A stretch of DNA of 64,000 bases from Clostridium estertheticum (GTDB lineage: Bacteria; Bacillota; Clostridia; Clostridiales; Clostridiaceae). The notes beneath the pieces are model-generated. The model was given only the letters and a program-made list of their open reading frames with translations. It did no database searches and was not told the DNA's origin. Where the stretch lies: assembly GCF_011065935.2 (NCBI RefSeq), contig NZ_JAAMNH020000001.1, positions 2,997,001 through 3,061,000 of the forward strand, in the 5' to 3' direction. The number at the start of each line of letters is the position of its first letter. The stretch's first letter is position 1. Positions 41,476-50,867 of the stretch are shown piece by piece. The position numbers and the translations under genes are program-made.

Positions 41476-42714
41476 TTACCCCCTCTTCACGCCAAAATGA
41501 GATGTTTTACTTATTAGTCCCATTTCGACTGCTAATTTTAATAAGAATTTAGTGCATGTAAGTGCGGTAAATATACTTATAGTTACACCAATTACTAATG
41601 TAAGTGCAAAACCTTTAACTGAGCCTGTTCCCATCATATAAAGAACTAAACCAGCAATTATAGTTGTAATGTTTGAATCTAATATTGATGGCAATGCTCT
41701 ATGAAAACCAGCATCTACAGAAGATTTTATTGATTTTCCAGTTTTTAGTTCTTCTCTTGTTCTTTCGAATATTAACACATTAGCATCTACTGCCATACCA
41801 ATTGTAAGCAGGAATCCTGCTATACCCGAAAGTGTTAAAGTGGCGTTAATGGCTGAAAATGCACCAAGAACCAAAACCACATATAAAATTAATGATATAT
41901 TTGCAATAATACCCGGTGCCCTATAATATAAAAGCATAAATATGAATACAAATAATGTCCCTATAGCTCCAGCCTTCATACTTAATGATAATGCATTTGT
42001 ACCTAAAGTAGCACCTACTGTTTTAACTGAAACAGCTTTTAAAGTTACAGGCAATGCTCCTGATTTTATAATTTGAGCTTGTCTTGTAGCTTCCGCTAAA
42101 TCTTTACTACCTGTAATAACAGCCTTACCATCTGTAATAACTGCTTGCACTGTAGGATTAGTTAACTCCACATTATCCATATAAATGGTTATTGGCTGAT
42201 TTAAAAATTTCTGCGTTGCTGCAGCGAATTTTTTCGTACCTTCTGCATTAAGTTCAAGACCTACAGTAGGTTTATTATCTTGACCTGGGTATGCAGAAGC
42301 ATCCTTTACATCTTTACCAGTAAGAATTGTCACTTTATCAGGGCCAACAAATTTAAGCTCTCCTGATTTTGCAACAGTATCAAGAATTTCTTTAGAATCG
42401 AATACACCTGGAATCTCAATTCTAATTCTATTATTACCTTCTTTGGTAACTAATGTCTCACTAATTCCCATTTTGTTTACTCTCATAGAAATAAGCTCAA
42501 TTGCTCTGTCTAATGTTTTTGAATCTGGCTTTTCCCCTTGAACCTCTTCTAAAACAGAAATTCCGCCTTGTAAATCTAACCCTTTATTTATTGTTTCAGT
42601 AAATGGTTTAAACCTATAAGCGCCTATTGTAAATCCTTTAAAACCTGTATATGCCAATATTACAATAACTAAAACAGTGGTGAAAAACAATATCATGCTT
42701 TTTTTCTTTTTCAT
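41476..42714 (-). CDS. secD: Protein translocase subunit SecD
   Basis: This is SecF's partner, 412 residues. I choose the ATG at 42714 (MKKKKSMILFF) because AGGGGG lies at the right distance; an ATG 21 codons earlier would bury that site. It shows NKGLDLQGGISVL, the P1 domain ending in VTLKAVSVKTVGATLG, and six helices with GIAGFLLTIGMAVDANVLIFER. It follows the SCIFF maturase gene. Confidence 0.94.
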   Translation of the reverse strand: MKKKKSMILFFTTVLVIVILAYTGFKGFTIGAYRFKPFTETINKGLDLQGGISVLEEVQGEKPDSKTLDRAIELISMRVNKMGISETLVTKEGNNRIRIEIPGVFDSKEILDTVAKSGELKFVGPDKVTILTGKDVKDASAYPGQDNKPTVGLELNAEGTKKFAAATQKFLNQPITIYMDNVELTNPTVQAVITDGKAVITGSKDLAEATRQAQIIKSGALPVTLKAVSVKTVGATLGTNALSLSMKAGAIGTLFVFIFMLLYYRAPGIIANISLILYVVLVLGAFSAINATLTLSGIAGFLLTIGMAVDANVLIFERTREELKTGKSIKSSVDAGFHRALPSILDSNITTIIAGLVLYMMGTGSVKGFALTLVIGVTISIFTALTCTKFLLKLAVEMGLISKTSHFGVKRG

Positions 42715-42794
42715 CTTTATCCCCCTTTGTTGCTTAATCATAAATACAATTATATTATGATTAACAAAATTAGTCAATATTAGGTAAATTCTAT

Positions 42795-44159
42795 TTATTT
42801 ATCCATTGTTTTTGCTTTTAAAGCTATAGCACATTCTATCCTTTTCTTTTGCATTTTGCATCCAATTTCATAAGGAATATGCATATCTCCATTAAAATTA
42901 AAGTTATTTGCTTGGCATCCACCACTACAATAAAATTTAGCCCAGCAATCATTACATTTAGGTTTGTTGTAAATGTGTGCTTCTTTAAACTCTAGTTCCA
43001 TTTCTTTATTATGCATTCCATTATATATATCACCCATTAGAAAATCTTTATTACCAACAAATTGATGACAAGGATATATATCACCATCCGGAGTAACAGC
43101 TATGTATTCATGACCTGCTCCACAACCAGAAATTCTCTTATAAACACAAGGTCCACCCTTAAGGTCTATATTAAAATGATAAAATTTAAAATCATTTCCA
43201 TCCTTGTGTCTTTGAAGCATATCCTTATATAATTTATCATATTGATCAAAAATAACCGGCAAATCTTCTTCTCTAAGTGATAGTGCATGTTCCTTCGGAA
43301 GCACCACTGGTTCTATAGATATTTCTTTGAAACCTAAATCTGCCATATGTTTTATATCTTCAAAAAAGTCAGTATTTTCTCTAGTGAAAGTTCCTCTCAC
43401 GTAATAAGCTTTTGACTTATCTCTCATATCAACCATTTTTTTAATGTTAGGAAGTATTCTATCATAGGATCCAGTTCCATCTGCTCTTACTCTAACTTTA
43501 TCATTAACAGATTTTCTACCATCTATACTAAGTACTATGTTACCCATATTTTCATCCATATATTTCATGATTTCGTCATTGAGCAATGTAGCATTAGTTG
43601 TCATAGTAAATCTTATAGATTTATTATGAAGTTTTTCTTGGACTTTAGCATGTTCCACTATTTCTTTTATTGTATCAAAAGCCATAAGCGGCTCTCCACC
43701 AAATAAATCCACCTCAATGTTTTTTCTTGGACCAGATTTCTCTATAACAAAATCTATTGCTTTCATTCCCACTTCTGCTGACATGACGCTTCTAGCACCA
43801 TGATATTCACCCTCATCAGCAAAACAGTATTTACATCTTAAATTACAATCATGTATTACATTTAGGCATAATGCCTTTATATAAGACTCTTTTTCTCCAC
43901 TTTCCATTGCAATTGCTCTGTACAAATCTCCTGTATATAGCATTTCTTCCTTGATTAAGCTCAAAATTTCATTGTAAGCTTCTTCAATATCTTCTACCAT
44001 ATATTTATCTTTAAAAATTTCTAATAACTCTTCTTTTTCTCTAAGGGAAGTATCATCCAAAAGATCATAAACTATTTCATCAACTACATGTAGTGCTCCA
44101 GAATTTACATCAATTACATAATACTCGTTGTCTTGTATATATTTATGAATTAGTGACAA
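42795..44159 (-). CDS. scfB: SCIFF peptide maturase, radical SAM/SPASM
   Basis: The 454-residue enzyme installs a thioether cross-link in the SCIFF peptide encoded just upstream. It has an N-terminal peptide-recognition domain (~1-85). The radical SAM motif is CNLRCKYC near residue 110. A C-terminal SPASM region has multiple Cys (CVYKRISGCG, YPCHQF, CNDCWAKFYCSGGC) for auxiliary clusters. The pairing with a six-Cys precursor at 44222-44359 confirms the family. Confidence 0.93.
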   Translation of the reverse strand: MSLIHKYIQDNEYYVIDVNSGALHVVDEIVYDLLDDTSLREKEELLEIFKDKYMVEDIEEAYNEILSLIKEEMLYTGDLYRAIAMESGEKESYIKALCLNVIHDCNLRCKYCFADEGEYHGARSVMSAEVGMKAIDFVIEKSGPRKNIEVDLFGGEPLMAFDTIKEIVEHAKVQEKLHNKSIRFTMTTNATLLNDEIMKYMDENMGNIVLSIDGRKSVNDKVRVRADGTGSYDRILPNIKKMVDMRDKSKAYYVRGTFTRENTDFFEDIKHMADLGFKEISIEPVVLPKEHALSLREEDLPVIFDQYDKLYKDMLQRHKDGNDFKFYHFNIDLKGGPCVYKRISGCGAGHEYIAVTPDGDIYPCHQFVGNKDFLMGDIYNGMHNKEMELEFKEAHIYNKPKCNDCWAKFYCSGGCQANNFNFNGDMHIPYEIGCKMQKKRIECAIALKAKTMDK

Positions 44160-44185
44160 GTTATTTTCCTCCTAACAAATTTAAA

Positions 44186-44208
44186 GCAGTAACCCTAAGT
44201 GTTACTGC
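44186..44208. terminator. Hairpin between SCIFF precursor and maturase
   Basis: GCAGTAAC and GTTACTGC form an 8-bp stem with a 7-base loop, 14 nt after the precursor stop codon. It may stabilise or attenuate the transcript, so that more precursor than enzyme is made. No T run follows. Confidence 0.45.
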
Positions 44209-44221
44209 CACATTAGTAATA

Positions 44222-44359
44222 TTAGTTCTCACACGCTAAATTAGCTACTGTACAAGAAGTTTTACATGCTGATTGACAAGAATTAGCACATTCCTTGCAT
44301 CCTGGTTTTTTTAAACTTTCTTTAATACTTGTTTTATTTATAGTTTTTATATGTTTCAT
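44222..44359 (-). CDS. scfA: SCIFF precursor peptide (six cysteines in forty-five)
   Basis: This 45-residue peptide begins MKHIKTINKTSIKESLKKPG and continues CKECANSCQSACKTSC, ending NLACEN. It has six cysteines at 21, 24, 28, 32, 36 and 43, exactly the SCIFF pattern. It is a ribosomally made peptide modified by the next gene. The function of the mature product is not known. TGGAGG lies 8 nt before the ATG and an extended -10 promoter lies ~35 nt upstream. Confidence 0.95.
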   Translation of the reverse strand: MKHIKTINKTSIKESLKKPGCKECANSCQSACKTSCTVANLACEN

Positions 44360-44391
44360 TTCAATTCCTCCATTCGTAAAGTTTCGGTATG

Positions 44392-44420
44392 ATTATATCA
44401 TAATATCTTGGCTAAATAAA
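44392..44420 (-). promoter_or_regulatory. Promoter of the SCIFF gene
   Basis: On the minus strand an extended -10 (TGATATAAT) follows a weak -35 (TTTATT) at 17 bases. Confidence 0.55.
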
Positions 44421-44426
44421 GCATTT

Positions 44427-44795
44427 CTATAGATTTATTCCAAGCATTCCAGCAAGTGTACCTATACCTAGTGCTAAAGCTGTCCTTACTACTTCTCTCA
44501 TACCAATAGCAGTGCTTCCACCACCAACGACTTTAACTAGGTATAATACTAACATGTAAATAGCTGCCACCATAATTCCCATTAGCCAACCTTTTTCTCC
44601 TGCTTTTTTTGCAGCATATACTGACCCATAAAGCACACTAACTAATGTTATTACAATATAAAAAACAGATGTTACCTTCATGCTAGCTGGTAAATAGCCT
44701 GTTATAATAGAATAGGCTACCAATACAATTAAGGTTAAAATTGAAGCCCTAAATACACCTTCTGCAGCACAAGAATATTTTACTTTGTTTTCCAT
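44427..44795 (-). CDS. TIGR04086-type membrane protein
   Basis: The 122-residue protein has four hydrophobic helices (ASILTLIVLVAYSIITGYLP, VFYIVITLVSVLYGSVYAAKKAGEKGW, and two more) with small glycine-rich turns. It resembles a clostridial family found between yajC and the SCIFF genes. The function is unknown. Confidence 0.7.
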   Translation of the reverse strand: MENKVKYSCAAEGVFRASILTLIVLVAYSIITGYLPASMKVTSVFYIVITLVSVLYGSVYAAKKAGEKGWLMGIMVAAIYMLVLYLVKVVGGGSTAIGMREVVRTALALGIGTLAGMLGINL

Positions 44796-44816
44796 GTAAA
44801 TCCCCCCTTTTTTGTG

Positions 44817-44846
44817 GATTTCAACTAAAAAAATTTAGTTGAAATC
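44817..44846. terminator. 13-bp hairpin between yajC and the TIGR04086-type gene
   Basis: GATTTCAACTAAA and its complement enclose AAAA. The region downstream on the minus strand has purines, not T residues, so termination is uncertain. Confidence 0.45.
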
Positions 44847-44892
44847 TATAATATTAATTATGATTAAAAAGGGGGTTTTATTACTTAATTCT

Positions 44893-45186
44893 TTACTTTT
44901 TCTCTAATACCACATCAGAACTGCTTGAATTTTTAACAGAACCTATTCCGGTTCTTGCTAATTTAATTTTAGTTCTATCAGGACCACTTTCTAATATAAC
45001 AAATTCTTCTTGCATATTGACTATTTTCCCAATTATACCGCCTTTAGTCATTACTTCATCATTTACTTTTAAATCATTTAAAAGTGCAGCATATTTTTTC
45101 TTTCTTTTATTTTCTGGTATAAATACTACTAAATAAAACACCACAAGCATTAATATTATAGGTAATAAAGATACTATTTGATTCAT
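44893..45186 (-). CDS. yajC: Preprotein translocase accessory subunit YajC
   Basis: The 97-residue protein has one N-terminal helix (IILMLVVFYLVVFIPENKRKKKY) and the conserved cytoplasmic part LKVNDEVMTKGGIIGKIVNMQEEFVILE. It is the usual SecDF-associated subunit, located between tgt and the secDF region as in many bacteria. Confidence 0.92.
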   Translation of the reverse strand: MNQIVSLLPIILMLVVFYLVVFIPENKRKKKYAALLNDLKVNDEVMTKGGIIGKIVNMQEEFVILESGPDRTKIKLARTGIGSVKNSSSSDVVLEKK

Positions 45187-45312
45187 TTATATTCCCCTCC
45201 TTTCAATATTTTTTAAATTATAATAAAATAATTCTCCTATAAAAATTAATTCCTAAGAATAATAACATTACTTATTATTACTTTTATAGGGTAATCATAT
45301 TATAGCAATTAA

Positions 45313-46443
45313 TTATGGGTTTTCATTCCACTGAGCTAGTTTTTCAGCCTTAAATTCTTCAAAACAATCATTATCAATAGCAGATCGAATGTCTTCCATA
45401 AGCTTATTATAAAAATATAGATTATGAAGTACACAGAGCCTCATGGCGAGCATCTCTTTTGCCTTAAATAAGTGTCTTATGTAGGCTCTTGTATAATGTT
45501 TGCAAGCAGGACATTGACACCCTTCATCAATGGGAGCAGCATCTAGTTCAAATTTAGCATTCATTATATTTATTTTACCATCACTTGTGAACACATGTCC
45601 ATGCCTTCCATTTCTTGCGGGCAAAACACAATCAAAAAAGTCTACTCCTCTTGACACTGCTTCTAAAATATTACTTGGGTAACCTACCCCCATAAGATAT
45701 ATTGGTTTATCCTGCGGCAAATATGGAACAACTGCATCAATGATTCTATACATGTCTTCATGAGACTCTCCCACAGCCAGGCCACCAATAGCATAGCCAT
45801 CTAAATCCATTTTAGCAATAGCTTTAGCATGTTCTACTCTGATATCCGCGTATGTTCCCCCTTGATTTATTCCAAATAACATTTGTTTGTTATTTACAGT
45901 ATCCTCAAGAGAATTCAATCTATCCATTTCAGTCTTACATCGTTCGAGCCACCTTGTAGTTCTTGCTACTGAATCTACTACATATTCTCTAGTAGATGGG
46001 TTTGGTATACATTCATCAAAGGCCATCGCAATGGTAGATCCTAAATTGCTTTGAATTTGCATACTTTCTTCTGGGCCCATGAATATTTTCTTTCCATCAA
46101 TATGTGAATTAAAGTAAACCCCTTCTTCTTTTATCTTTCTCATGGCTGATAGAGAAAATACTTGAAATCCACCTGAATCTGTAAGAATAGGTCTATCCCA
46201 ATTCATAAATTTATGAAGTCCTCCCATTTGCCTTACAACCTTATCAGAAGGCCTTAAGTGCAAATGATAGGTATTAGATAATTCAACTTGACAATTGATT
46301 TCTTTTAAATCCATGCTAGAAACGGCACCCTTAATAACCCCTTGAGTTCCTACGTTCATAAAAACAGGTGTTTGAATAGTTCCGTGAGGAGTTGTAAATT
46401 CTCCACGTCTTACTTTACCACTTTTCTTAAGTAATTTATACAT
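45313..46443 (-). CDS. tgt: tRNA-guanine transglycosylase
   Basis: The 376-residue enzyme exchanges guanine-34 for preQ1 in tRNAs. It shows ILTDSGGFQVFSLS with a catalytic Asp, GGLAVGESHEDM, the nucleophile region FDCVLPARNGRHG, and the zinc site CQCPACKHYTRAYIRHLF. It follows queA by 50 nt. Confidence 0.96.
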   Translation of the reverse strand: MYKLLKKSGKVRRGEFTTPHGTIQTPVFMNVGTQGVIKGAVSSMDLKEINCQVELSNTYHLHLRPSDKVVRQMGGLHKFMNWDRPILTDSGGFQVFSLSAMRKIKEEGVYFNSHIDGKKIFMGPEESMQIQSNLGSTIAMAFDECIPNPSTREYVVDSVARTTRWLERCKTEMDRLNSLEDTVNNKQMLFGINQGGTYADIRVEHAKAIAKMDLDGYAIGGLAVGESHEDMYRIIDAVVPYLPQDKPIYLMGVGYPSNILEAVSRGVDFFDCVLPARNGRHGHVFTSDGKINIMNAKFELDAAPIDEGCQCPACKHYTRAYIRHLFKAKEMLAMRLCVLHNLYFYNKLMEDIRSAIDNDCFEEFKAEKLAQWNENP

Positions 46444-46493
46444 TTTTGCCCTTCTTTCCTCACAATAATTAAGAGTTAGTTCTTAATTATTAA

Positions 46494-47519
46494 CTAATAT
46501 AAAAACATTGCATCTCCAAAGCTGAAGAATCTATATTTTTCTTTTACCGCCATATCATAAGCACCCATAACTAAATTTTGGCCTGCAAAAGCGCTAACTA
46601 GCATTATTAGTGTAGATTCGGGTAAATGAAAATTTGTTATTAATGCATCAACAATTTTGAATTTATAGCCTGGATATATAAATATATCCGTCCAACCTGA
46701 TTTTTCTTCTACTCTCCCATTGGTATTTGCTATACTTTCTAAAGTTCTATTAGAAGTAGTGCCTACAGCAATTATTCTACCGCCCTTTTCTTTTGTCTCA
46801 TTAATTACATCAGCTGTCTGTTTATTTAAAACATAATACTCTGAATGCATTTCGTGATCTTCCACTAATTCAGCTTTTACAGGTCTAAAAGTACCTAGGC
46901 CTATATGCAGTGTTACAAAAGCAACTTTAACACCCTTTGCTTTAATTTGTGAGAGCAAATCTTCTGTAAAATGAAGCCCTGCAGTAGGCGCTGCAGCTGA
47001 CCCTATTTGTTTTGAAAACACAGTCTGATATCGTTCTTTATCTTCTAATTTTTCAGTTATATATGGTGGTAGAGGCATCTCTCCAAGCTTATCTAAAACC
47101 TCTTCGAAAATTCCTTGAAATTCAAATTCTACTATTCTACTACCGCCCTCAGAAATACTTATAACTTGTGCCTTTAACTCTCCGTTACCAAAAATAAACC
47201 TAGTTCCAATCTTTGCTTTTTTTCCAGGTTTTACTAAGGTTTCCCAATGATTAACATCTATTCTCTTTAGAAGCAAAAATTCCATTTTACCGCCTGTATC
47301 TTCTTTCACTCCTAGAAGTCTTGCAGGTAAAACCCTTGTATCATTTAGTACTAAACAATCTCCTGTGTTTAAATAATCTATTATATCTTTGAACCTTTTG
47401 TGTTCTATTTCTCTATTAGTTTTATTAACTACCATAAGTCTTGACTCATCTCTTTTTTGGAGTGGATGCTGCGCTATAAGCTCCTGTGGTAAGTCAAAAT
47501 TAAAATCCTTTACGTTCAA
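46494..47519 (-). CDS. queA: S-adenosylmethionine:tRNA ribosyltransferase-isomerase
   Basis: The 341-residue enzyme converts preQ1 in tRNA to epoxyqueuosine. Motifs are DFNFDLPQELIAQHPLQKRDESRLMV, SAAPTAGLHFT and TNFHLPESTLIMLVSAFAG. It lies directly after ruvB and ahead of tgt, the usual clostridial order. Confidence 0.96.
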   Translation of the reverse strand: MNVKDFNFDLPQELIAQHPLQKRDESRLMVVNKTNREIEHKRFKDIIDYLNTGDCLVLNDTRVLPARLLGVKEDTGGKMEFLLLKRIDVNHWETLVKPGKKAKIGTRFIFGNGELKAQVISISEGGSRIVEFEFQGIFEEVLDKLGEMPLPPYITEKLEDKERYQTVFSKQIGSAAAPTAGLHFTEDLLSQIKAKGVKVAFVTLHIGLGTFRPVKAELVEDHEMHSEYYVLNKQTADVINETKEKGGRIIAVGTTSNRTLESIANTNGRVEEKSGWTDIFIYPGYKFKIVDALITNFHLPESTLIMLVSAFAGQNLVMGAYDMAVKEKYRFFSFGDAMFLY

Positions 47520-47551
47520 AAAAACTACACCCTTTCTTTCTGCAAAAATAT

Positions 47552-48619
47552 TTAAATTTCATTGTCTTCATCATCAAAAACTGTTAATTGTTTAAGGTTT
47601 TTATGCACCTTTGACTTTTTCATAGGCCTATTTAAATGTTCATAGGCCTTTTCAGAGGCTACTCTTCCCCTTGGGGTTCTTATTATGAATCCCTTTTGAA
47701 TTAAATAAGGTTCGTAGACATCCTCTAGAGTCCCTATTTCCTCGCCTATAAAATAGGATAAGGTCTCTATGCCTACTGGTCCACCCTTAAAATTATCTAT
47801 AATAGCTTCCAATATTTTATTATCAATTCTATCAAAGCCTTCGCCGTCTATTTCAAGAAGTTCAGAAGCTGCCGTAGCTAAGCTTAAATCAATGATCCCA
47901 TTGCCTTTAACATCACAATAATCGCGAACCCTTTTTAGCAAACGATTAGCAATTCTAGGAGTACCCCTTGAACGTCTTGCAATTTCAACAGCTGCCTCCT
48001 GCGTTATTTCTACCTTTAAAATAGCTGAAGACCTAATTACTATTTCTTTTAGCTCATCTTGCGTATAATATTCCATAGCACTTAGTACACCAAACCTATC
48101 ACGAAGAGGCGCTGTTAGGAGCCCTATTCTAGTAGTTGCACCAATGAGTGTAAACTTTGGTAAATCGAGTCTTATAGATTTAGCTGAAGCGCCTTTTCCA
48201 ATTACAATATCTAGAGCATAATCCTCCATAGCAGGATATAATATTTCTTCTACATTTCTATTGAGCCTATGTATCTCATCAATGAAAAGCACATCATAAT
48301 CACTAAGTGAAGTTAAAATAGATGCCAAATCCCCTGCTCTTTCAATAGCGGGCCCTGAGGTTACTTTTAAGTTTCCCTTCATTTCCTTTGCAATAATATT
48401 CGCTAGGGTTGTCTTTCCAAGTCCAGGAGGCCCATATAAAAGCACATGATCCAGAGCTTCTTCTCTATTTTGAGCTGCTTTAATGAATATATTTAGTTTT
48501 TCTTTTATCTTGGGTTGACCAATATACTCTCTAAGTCTTTGTGGTCTTAGGGAATATTCCGCCTCCATATCTTCTTCAATGATAGAAGAAGTAATAATTC
48601 TTTCCTCTATATCATCCAT
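47552..48619 (-). CDS. ruvB: Holliday junction helicase RuvB
   Basis: The 355-residue AAA+ motor moves Holliday junctions with RuvA. Walker A is GPPGLGKTTLA, Walker B LFIDEIHRLN, sensor TLIGATTRIGLL, and the C-terminal winged helix carries GFIIRTPRGRVA. It lies 14 nt after ruvA. Confidence 0.97.
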   Translation of the reverse strand: MDDIEERIITSSIIEEDMEAEYSLRPQRLREYIGQPKIKEKLNIFIKAAQNREEALDHVLLYGPPGLGKTTLANIIAKEMKGNLKVTSGPAIERAGDLASILTSLSDYDVLFIDEIHRLNRNVEEILYPAMEDYALDIVIGKGASAKSIRLDLPKFTLIGATTRIGLLTAPLRDRFGVLSAMEYYTQDELKEIVIRSSAILKVEITQEAAVEIARRSRGTPRIANRLLKRVRDYCDVKGNGIIDLSLATAASELLEIDGEGFDRIDNKILEAIIDNFKGGPVGIETLSYFIGEEIGTLEDVYEPYLIQKGFIIRTPRGRVASEKAYEHLNRPMKKSKVHKNLKQLTVFDDEDNEI

Positions 48620-48633
48620 AGTTTACTCCCACC

Positions 48634-49233
48634 TTAGTTCATTAAATATTTCAAACAATCTTTAATCATATTTTCAAGGGATAACTTGTTATCGCTAGCT
48701 TTTAATGCCTTTTCAGCTTCCTTTTCAGAATATCCAAGTGACATAAGAGCTCCTAAAACCTCCATAAGTTTTCTATCCTCTACTACATCGCCTCCTGAAA
48801 GTTGTGAAAAATTGTTAACTTCAGACTGCTCAATATGAATTTTTTCCCTAAGCTCTAGAATTACTCTCTGAGCGATTTTCTTTCCTATGCCAGGAGCTCT
48901 TTGTAGTGTTTTTTCGTCTCCTGATACAATAGCATATCTTAAGCTTTGTACACTACAAATAGAAAGTAGTGATAAGCCGGCTTTTGCACCAACTCCATTG
49001 ACACCAATTACAAGAGTAAACATCTCTATCTCGCCTTTTGTTAGAAAGCCGTATAGTCCAATAAAATCTTCTCTAACAATTTGCTTTATATATAATAACA
49101 CATGCTCGCTGGTTTTAGGCATCTTTGCCATAGTACTTCCGGAGGTATATATTTTATACCCCATACCATTATTATCTATTATAATATAGTCTTTATTAAT
49201 ACCTATAAAAATTCCTTTTATATATTCGTACAC
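48634..49233 (-). CDS. ruvA: Holliday junction DNA-binding subunit RuvA
   Basis: The 199-residue protein has the OB fold (YEYIKGIFIGINKDYIIIDNNGMGYKI), two helix-hairpin-helix motifs (VNGVGAKAGLSLL, APGIGKKIAQRVILEL) and domain III at the end (LGYSEKEAEKAL). The start is a GTG with AGGAGG nine bases upstream. Confidence 0.96.
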   Translation of the reverse strand: MYEYIKGIFIGINKDYIIIDNNGMGYKIYTSGSTMAKMPKTSEHVLLYIKQIVREDFIGLYGFLTKGEIEMFTLVIGVNGVGAKAGLSLLSICSVQSLRYAIVSGDEKTLQRAPGIGKKIAQRVILELREKIHIEQSEVNNFSQLSGGDVVEDRKLMEVLGALMSLGYSEKEAEKALKASDNKLSLENMIKDCLKYLMN

Positions 49234-49376
49234 AATATTCCTCCTAGCGTTCTCTTATGGGATGTAAAATAGACAATTATTATACCCAGCAGAAAATAGC
49301 GACTATATAATACTTTACCACCTAACCGCTATTAATTCAATAATTAACAATGGAAATGTTTATAAATAAGTAAAAA

Positions 49377-49406
49377 AACCTTAAGAAATATATTTTTCTT
49401 AAGGTT
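49377..49406 (-). terminator. Terminator of the BofC-like gene
   Basis: AACCTTAAGAAA and its complement form a 12-bp stem, followed on the minus strand by seven T residues. It separates the BofC-like gene from ruvAB. Confidence 0.8.
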
Positions 49407-49439
49407 ATAGTGCTTGTTTTTTTATTTTGCATGAGAGTA

Positions 49440-50198
49440 CTAAGATTTTAATAAACCCCTAGCATAATCAAAAGCTTTTTCTGGAGTTTTAAATTCCCCA
49501 CTTTCATATTCTTGATCAACTTCTACAGCCTGGATGCCACCATTATCTTTACTATGTTTTCTACCGCGAATTAGGTCTTCTACCAGTCCGTCTTTTTCTT
49601 TTAAATCATCTATTTTTATATATTGTAGTTCTCCACTGTCTTTTGATTCAAAATCATATTGCTTTTGTCTACCATCATCTGCATATACATTAGAATTAAA
49701 TATTTTATGAGCTACTATATCACCATTATTATCTGTTTTATAAATTGTTACAAAGTTATTATATACACCTAAATAAAATCTATTTGCACAATAACTGTAC
49801 CTATCACTATTATTAACAAAAATAATTTCATGATCACTCATATTGGAAACTGTGTAACCTTGGTTTTTAAAAAACTCGTCGAGTTGTGCTTGTGTTTTAC
49901 TATTTAATAGAGTGGATCCGTTAAAATGTTTTTCTAATACCATATTTCTTACTTCACTATCTTTATATTTAATTTTAAAAATAAATTTTGTGTCTTCAGT
50001 TACCTTCGGCAAATTATTAGTTACTGATGCTTGAATTGAATCCTCGCTTTTGGCAATAAGTTTCAAGTATGGCATTTTACCAGAAGATTGTAGCACTAAA
50101 TTATGATTAGTAATATATTGAGCAAGTGAATAGCTGGCAATAACAAAAGCAATTAATAGGGTTGTTAATATTGTATATAAAATTTTTTTATTTTTCAT
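49440..50198 (-). CDS. BofC-like secreted or membrane-anchored protein
   Basis: The 252-residue protein has one N-terminal helix (residues ~8-28) and an extracytoplasmic remainder. RFYLGVYNNFVTIYKTDNNG resembles the C-terminal domain of BofC (bypass of forespore C). Bacillus bofC also lies beside ruvA, so position supports the call. BofC in Bacillus delays the SigK checkpoint protease. Whether this clostridial relative does so is not known. Confidence 0.6.
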   Translation of the reverse strand: MKNKKILYTILTTLLIAFVIASYSLAQYITNHNLVLQSSGKMPYLKLIAKSEDSIQASVTNNLPKVTEDTKFIFKIKYKDSEVRNMVLEKHFNGSTLLNSKTQAQLDEFFKNQGYTVSNMSDHEIIFVNNSDRYSYCANRFYLGVYNNFVTIYKTDNNGDIVAHKIFNSNVYADDGRQKQYDFESKDSGELQYIKIDDLKEKDGLVEDLIRGRKHSKDNGGIQAVEVDQEYESGEFKTPEKAFDYARGLLKS

Positions 50199-50334
50199 AT
50201 TACCCCTCCTTATTTGGAATTATGTCCATATATAGGGGTATTTATTCAATTGAGATATTTTATTTATCTAGATCTTTTCCAAAATCAGTAACAATATCTA
50301 ATATCAAAGGATAAGGCTAAATTACAACCGTCAA

Positions 50335-50377
50335 AAAAAACTGTCATAATTGAGACTTTCAATTATGACAGTTTTTT
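50335..50377. terminator. Bidirectional terminator after the 99-aa gene
   Basis: AAAAAACTGTCATAATTGA and its complement make a 19-bp stem with a 5-base loop, ~25 nt after the stop codon at 50402. Confidence 0.85.
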
Positions 50378-50401
50378 TATCCACTTATGATTTACACTTC
50401 C

Positions 50402-50701
50402 TTAACACTCCCCAACAGCGTATTGCTGCAATCCTACTTTGGTTTCACCTTCTAGTCGTCCTATTGTTTCCGATAAAACTCTACATATTAGTTCTAAATT
50501 ACCATCCTTAAAATCAAGTCTTTTAGAAGTTAGAATACAAAGTTGCCATTGCAATGTTTCTAATAAAAACATATTATATATGTCTGTAGGAACATTTTTT
50601 TTCACATAATCCAGTCTCTTAAGCGCTTCATCATCATGGATCTCGTAAGCTTTTGTAACAACATGAGTGTACTCTTTATAAATAGTTTCATCAAAAAACA
50701 T
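50402..50701 (-). CDS. Hypothetical protein, 99 aa
   Basis: This is a soluble, mainly helical protein beginning MFFDETIYKEYTHVVTKAYE and ending TKVGLQQYAVGEC. I do not recognise a family. A good ribosome binding site (AAGGTGATC) and its own terminator support a real single-gene unit, divergent from aat. Confidence 0.55.
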   Translation of the reverse strand: MFFDETIYKEYTHVVTKAYEIHDDEALKRLDYVKKNVPTDIYNMFLLETLQWQLCILTSKRLDFKDGNLELICRVLSETIGRLEGETKVGLQQYAVGEC

Positions 50702-50867
50702 AAGATCACCTTCCTTTTATAGAATTTGTGTTGGATAATTTAATATTATTACGAATCCTATATTTTGTCAATATTGTTAAATTATATTCAAACTCAGTCA
50801 ATGAAGCATTACTATGAGGATAAAATTTCAACTTTTTTATATTAATACATCTTGAAAGGAGCTTATC

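Noticed and set aside
49234..49439. SOS (LexA) box upstream of ruvA
   Set aside because: I found no GAAC-N4-GTTC element in this gap; the visible AATAGCG/CGCTATT dyad does not fit the Gram-positive LexA consensus.
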